Source of the DNA: CAYLOC01 sp964385195
GTDB taxonomy: Bacteria > Actinomycetota > Actinomycetes > Propionibacteriales > Nocardioidaceae
NCBI GenBank assembly: GCA_964385195.1
Contig: CAYLOC010000017.1
Span: forward strand, 1 to 25,386
DNA: 25,386 bases
Reading direction: 5' to 3'
This document shows, one piece after another, positions 22,630-25,386 of this stretch (position 1 is the first letter of the stretch; each line of letters opens with the position of its first letter). The notes under the pieces are model-generated. The model worked only from the letters and a program-made list of their open reading frames with translations. It searched no databases and was not told where the DNA came from. The translations under genes were made by a program, and so were the position numbers.

Positions 22630-24300
22630 CTACGAGGTGAAGCCTGCGGTCTTGAGCCGGATCAGCGTGTCTCCGTAGTACTTGACACCCGTGACATTCG
22701 AGGCCAGCCCGAGGACGAATGTCGGGTAGTACAAGTAGATAATGTTGTTCTTCTTCAAGAACAGCTCACACAGCTTCTGGAAGATCTGCTTACGTGCATC
22801 CTTGCTGGTCGCTGTCTGCTCCTGGTCAAGCAACTTGCTGACCTTCGGATAGGTGGCGCCACTGTAGTTGAGGGCACTGGTGGGGTCCCAGAACGGCTGG
22901 ATGTTCTGATCGGGGTCGATCCGCCCTGACCATCCCACCTGGAAGGTGTCGAAGTTGCCAGCCTGCGACTGGCTGAGTGCGGTGGTGAACTCCGTCGGTT
23001 GCACCTTGACTTCGAACCCGGCCTGCTGGGCCATCGACTTGATGACCGTACCGAGCTTCGCTGCCTGCTGGTTCTGTGCCTCGACGATCAGGGTCACCGG
23101 AATCGGGGTGTCGACCCCGCTCTGCTTCACCAGTTGCTTCGCCTTGGCCAGGTCCTGCTTCGGGCAGGTGATGTCCGGCGCGTATGGGCTGTTGGGAGAG
23201 ATCGGCGTACATCCGGGCACGTACTGACCATCGAAGACCGCCTTGTTGATCGCCTCCCGGTTCAGGCTCAATGCGAAGGCCTGCCGTAGCTCTGGGTGCT
23301 GAGCCAACGGGGAGTCCACCGTGTGGTTCCCGGGCTTGCCCGCACCGTTGCTGTTCGAGACGTTGATCGTGATCCCTTGGTATCCGATCGAGGTCACCGA
23401 CTTCACCTTCACGCCTGACTCGCCCTTGACGGACTCCACCTGGGGCGGGGCCAGGCGCCCCACGACGTCGTAGTCGCCGGAACGCAGGTTGGCGGCGCGC
23501 ACGCTGGACTGGGTAACCACGTCGAACTGGACGCCTGCCAGGTGGACCTTGTCCTTGTCGTAGTAGTACTTGGACTTCACCAGGTTGATCTGGTCAGAAG
23601 AGGGGCGGCTCTTGAACGCGAACGGGCCGACACAGACGGGGTGCTTCTCGAAGTGGCTCCCCAGTTTCTTCAACTGAGTGGGGGACAGGATCATGCCCGA
23701 ACGATCGGCGAGAATACCGAGCAGCGGCGCATAGGACTTCTTCAAGTGCAGCTTGACCGTGCTCGGGTTGACCACCTCGACGGAGGTGACGTCGGCGAGT
23801 TCGGACGCCCGTGACGACCGCTTGGCCGTCTTGTAGTGCTCCAACGTGGTCTTGACGGCCTTGGCGTTGAAGGGAGTGCCATCGTTGAACTTCGCGCCCT
23901 TGCGCAGCTTGATGGTCCACGTCTTGCCGTTGTCACTCACCTTCGGCAGAGCGGTCGCCAACTGGGGAACGACGTCGAGGTTGGGTCCGACGTCGTAGAG
24001 CTTCTCGCACATGTTGGCGAACACGATCCGGCCGACGTAGGTCTGGGCAACGGTGGGGTCCAGCGCATCGGGCGCCTCGGCCAGCGCCACCTTCAAGATC
24101 CCGCCGTTCTTGATCGTGCCGGATGCCCCGCCACCGCTGGAGCCGGTAGAGGAACTGCCCGAGGGCTGGCTGGCAGTCGATCCGCTCGATCCGGAATTGC
24201 CTGTCGTCGTCCCTGACGTTCCTGCGGGCTGGGAACACGAACTCAGCACCAGCCCGGCGGACGCGATCAGCACAACGGGTAGCAGACGTTTGTGGCTCAT
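22630..24300 (-). CDS. Lipoprotein solute-binding protein of a peptide-type ABC importer (family 5)
   Basis: The 556-residue precursor has a lipoprotein signal peptide: MSHKR, a hydrophobic run and the lipobox LSSC with Cys22 as the lipidated residue. A Ser/Gly/Thr-rich spacer follows (about 23-64), then the family-5 fold: GGILKVALAEAPDALDPT, WTIKLRKGAKFNDGTPFNAKAV and LRQAFALSLNREAINKAVF. It captures the ligand at the outer face of the membrane and hands it to the permeases. Family-5 proteins bind di- and oligopeptides, glutathione, nickel complexes, opines or sugars, so the ligand is open. AGGAGG lies five bases before the ATG. It is the first gene of the eight-gene operon, so its promoter with the palindromic site controls all of them. 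Confidence 0.95.
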   Translation of the reverse strand: MSHKRLLPVVLIASAGLVLSSCSQPAGTSGTTTGNSGSSGSTASQPSGSSSTGSSGGGASGTIKNGGILKVALAEAPDALDPTVAQTYVGRIVFANMCEKLYDVGPNLDVVPQLATALPKVSDNGKTWTIKLRKGAKFNDGTPFNAKAVKTTLEHYKTAKRSSRASELADVTSVEVVNPSTVKLHLKKSYAPLLGILADRSGMILSPTQLKKLGSHFEKHPVCVGPFAFKSRPSSDQINLVKSKYYYDKDKVHLAGVQFDVVTQSSVRAANLRSGDYDVVGRLAPPQVESVKGESGVKVKSVTSIGYQGITINVSNSNGAGKPGNHTVDSPLAQHPELRQAFALSLNREAINKAVFDGQYVPGCTPISPNSPYAPDITCPKQDLAKAKQLVKQSGVDTPIPVTLIVEAQNQQAAKLGTVIKSMAQQAGFEVKVQPTEFTTALSQSQAGNFDTFQVGWSGRIDPDQNIQPFWDPTSALNYSGATYPKVSKLLDQEQTATSKDARKQIFQKLCELFLKKNNIIYLYYPTFVLGLASNVTGVKYYGDTLIRLKTAGFTS

Positions 24301-24322
24301 AAAGTCCTCCTCGATCGCTCTC

Positions 24323-24352
24323 AGTAAACTGTAAACAGTTTCCGTTTGTCAA
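24323..24352 (-). promoter_or_regulatory. Promoter of the eight-gene transport/hydrolase operon
   Basis: On the minus strand TTGACA (24347-24352), a perfect -35 hexamer, is followed after 18 bases by TTTACT (24323-24328), a moderate -10. The AGGAGG ribosome site and ATG follow. The spacer contains the palindrome at 24326-24341. The -10 assignment is less secure than the -35. Confidence 0.6.
24326..24341. promoter_or_regulatory. Perfect palindrome, probable operator for the operon's GntR/FCD regulator
   Basis: AAACTGT-AA-ACAGTTT is a perfect inverted repeat with seven-base arms. The core TGT-AA-ACA keeps the GT...AC spacing usual in FadR/FCD-type GntR sites. It lies between -35 and -10 of the operon promoter and partly over the -10, the position of a repressor. 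It may also influence the divergent aldolase gene that starts about 100 bases away. The protein-DNA pairing is inferred. Confidence 0.6.
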
Positions 24353-24440
24353 TGGCCGGAACACTCGAAGAGGGGTTGAGCCGGACGACTTAGGCTGTGA
24401 CTGTGTGCCGTGCACTCCCGCAACGGCCGAAGGAGGCATC

Positions 24441-25217
24441 GTGAGCACTACGCAACGTCCCGTCTTCTCCGGGGTCGGGGTGGCCCTTGCGACCCTGTAC
24501 GACGATGGGCTCGCGGTCGACTACGGCGCGACAGCCGCTCACGCCAGGCGCCTGGTGGACGCAGGGGTCGAGGCGGTCATCGTCTGCGGCACGACTGCGG
24601 AACCGGAGACGCTGTCGGACGTGGAGCGGCTTGACCTCCTGGACGCGGTAGTGGACAGCGTCGGCGGCGACGTGCCTGTGGTGATGGGGGCGAGTCTGCC
24701 GTCCGGGATGCAGGCTGCGGACTTCGCCAGCCAGGTGGTTCAGCGAGGTGTTTCCGCTGTCCTCGCGCGATCCCCGCGAGGAGTGGACGACCCGACGGAC
24801 TTCTACCACAGGGTCGCTGGGGCCATCGGGGAGACACCGTTGCTGGCCTACCACTTCCCGTCGGTCGCTCCACCCGGAATCCCCCTCGACGTACTCCCCG
24901 ACCTCCCGGTCGTCGGTGTGAAGGACTCCTCCGGGAACGCAGAGCGGCTCCTGGCCACCCTCGATGCGTTCGGTGGCGACCTCTACACCGGCGCCGCGCC
25001 GTTGCTGCTGCTGGCGGGGCACCTCGGGTGCACCGGCGCGATCCTGGCGCTCGCGAACGCCGCACCGGAGGTATGCATCGAGGCGTTTGCAGGGGAGGCC
25101 AAGGCACAGCGGGCCCTGATGCCAGACCACCTGCGCTCCGCCGGCACGTTCCCACGGGGGCTCAAGGCGCTGATGCACGAGCGGTACGGCACCAGCCCGG
25201 CGTACCGCCTCCGCTAG
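24441..25217 (+). CDS. DHDPS/N-acetylneuraminate lyase family aldolase-like protein
   Basis: A 258-residue class I aldolase-type barrel. The family motif GTTAE (50-54), Tyr137 in AYHFP and the Schiff-base Lys161 in GVKDSSG match DHDPS residues Thr44-Thr45, Tyr133 and Lys161. The Arg138 that grips the second substrate in DHDPS is Val142 here (YHFPSV), and the Tyr-Tyr pair of DHDPS (106-107) is replaced in ARSPRGVDD. A role in lysine synthesis is therefore unlikely; cleavage or condensation of a pyruvate-derived 2-oxo acid fits better. GTG 24441 has AAGGAGG four bases upstream. Being divergent from the transport/hydrolase operon and facing the same palindrome, it probably acts on the same pathway. 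No other aldolase-pathway gene is in view. Confidence 0.87.
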   Translation: MSTTQRPVFSGVGVALATLYDDGLAVDYGATAAHARRLVDAGVEAVIVCGTTAEPETLSDVERLDLLDAVVDSVGGDVPVVMGASLPSGMQAADFASQVVQRGVSAVLARSPRGVDDPTDFYHRVAGAIGETPLLAYHFPSVAPPGIPLDVLPDLPVVGVKDSSGNAERLLATLDAFGGDLYTGAAPLLLLAGHLGCTGAILALANAAPEVCIEAFAGEAKAQRALMPDHLRSAGTFPRGLKALMHERYGTSPAYRLR

Positions 25218-25252
25218 CGAGCGAGGCAACCTGATGGACTTCCAGCGGCCCA

Positions 25253-25310
25253 GTAACTGGTCAAAAGCGGCACTTCTCTGGCCGTCGGTATGCGGTTTTT
25301 GGCCAGTTAC
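25253..25310. repeat. Imperfect 20-base inverted repeat between the aldolase gene and tRNA-Thr
   Basis: The left arm (25253-25272) begins GTAACTGGTCAAAA and the right arm (25291-25310) is its reverse complement in 17 of 20 positions, with an 18-base loop. It is downstream of the minus-strand tRNA and of the plus-strand aldolase gene, so it could form a bidirectional transcript-end hairpin. It could also be the remnant of a small mobile element. No transposase is present. Confidence 0.6.
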
Positions 25311-25333
25311 GGGGCGCCGTTGGACGGAATGGG

Positions 25334-25386
25334 AGCCACCTGTCGGAATCGAACCGACGACCTATTCATTACGAGTGAATCGCTCT
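25334..25386 (-). tRNA. tRNA-Thr (anticodon CGT), 3' portion
   Basis: On the minus strand the visible part has the end of the D-arm (AGAGCG), an anticodon arm ATTCA-CTCGTAA-TGAAT with anticodon CGT, a T-arm GTCGG-TTCGATT-CCGAC, and the 3' acceptor strand AGGTGGC followed by discriminator T. CCA is not encoded. The 5' half lies beyond the right edge. Confidence 0.93.

Overview
The window is high-GC, dense, mostly operonic DNA with GTG/TTG starts and stop/start overlaps. It looks like an actinobacterium, possibly of the Propionibacteriales (family-level placement is only a guess). Supporting signs are an NlpC/P60-type secreted coiled-coil protein, a TPP-riboswitch-controlled ykoEDC thiamine-precursor transporter, a PGPGW membrane protein, a Nudix-GNAT fusion and a PAP2_3-type membrane enzyme. 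No phage genes, transposase or CRISPR array were seen.

Left part (1-6480): the N-terminal part of a secreted coiled-coil protein with a (Pro-Thr)n linker runs off the left edge on the minus strand. After an AT-richer intergenic stretch come a crotonase-family gene and a PAP2_3 membrane enzyme, both on the minus strand. Divergent from them is a TPP riboswitch followed by ykoE, ykoD and ykoC, an ECF importer for hydroxymethylpyrimidine/thiamine.

Middle (6481-14616): a 400-base gene-poor spacer, pyruvate phosphate dikinase (minus), a small PGPGW membrane protein (plus) that converges on a GNAT-Nudix fusion (minus), then a plus-strand run of lpdA, a GSCFA-domain protein and an SGNH-like protein. 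The last two are translationally coupled and have no known function.

Right part (14527-25217): an eight-gene minus-strand operon reads, in transcription order, lipoprotein solute-binding protein, two permeases, two ATPases, a gamma-glutamyltransferase-like Ntn hydrolase, a FadR/FCD-type GntR regulator and an L-lactate-permease-family transporter. A DHDPS/NAL-family aldolase-like gene is divergent from it. A perfect palindrome (24326-24341) sits inside the operon promoter and is a good candidate operator for the operon-encoded GntR protein. Residues that anchor the gamma-glutamyl group in true GGTs, and the substrate arginine of DHDPS, are replaced here. The locus therefore looks like an uncharacterised uptake-and-catabolism system for an amide or peptide-like compound, and I consider it the most interesting part of the window.

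A 100-N scaffold gap at 18781-18880 is flanked by two identical 55-base copies. Collapsing one copy with the Ns restores the reading frame and the expected C-terminus of the second ABC ATPase, so the apparent frameshift is an assembly artefact. A partial tRNA-Thr(CGT) closes the right edge, next to a 20-base imperfect inverted repeat.
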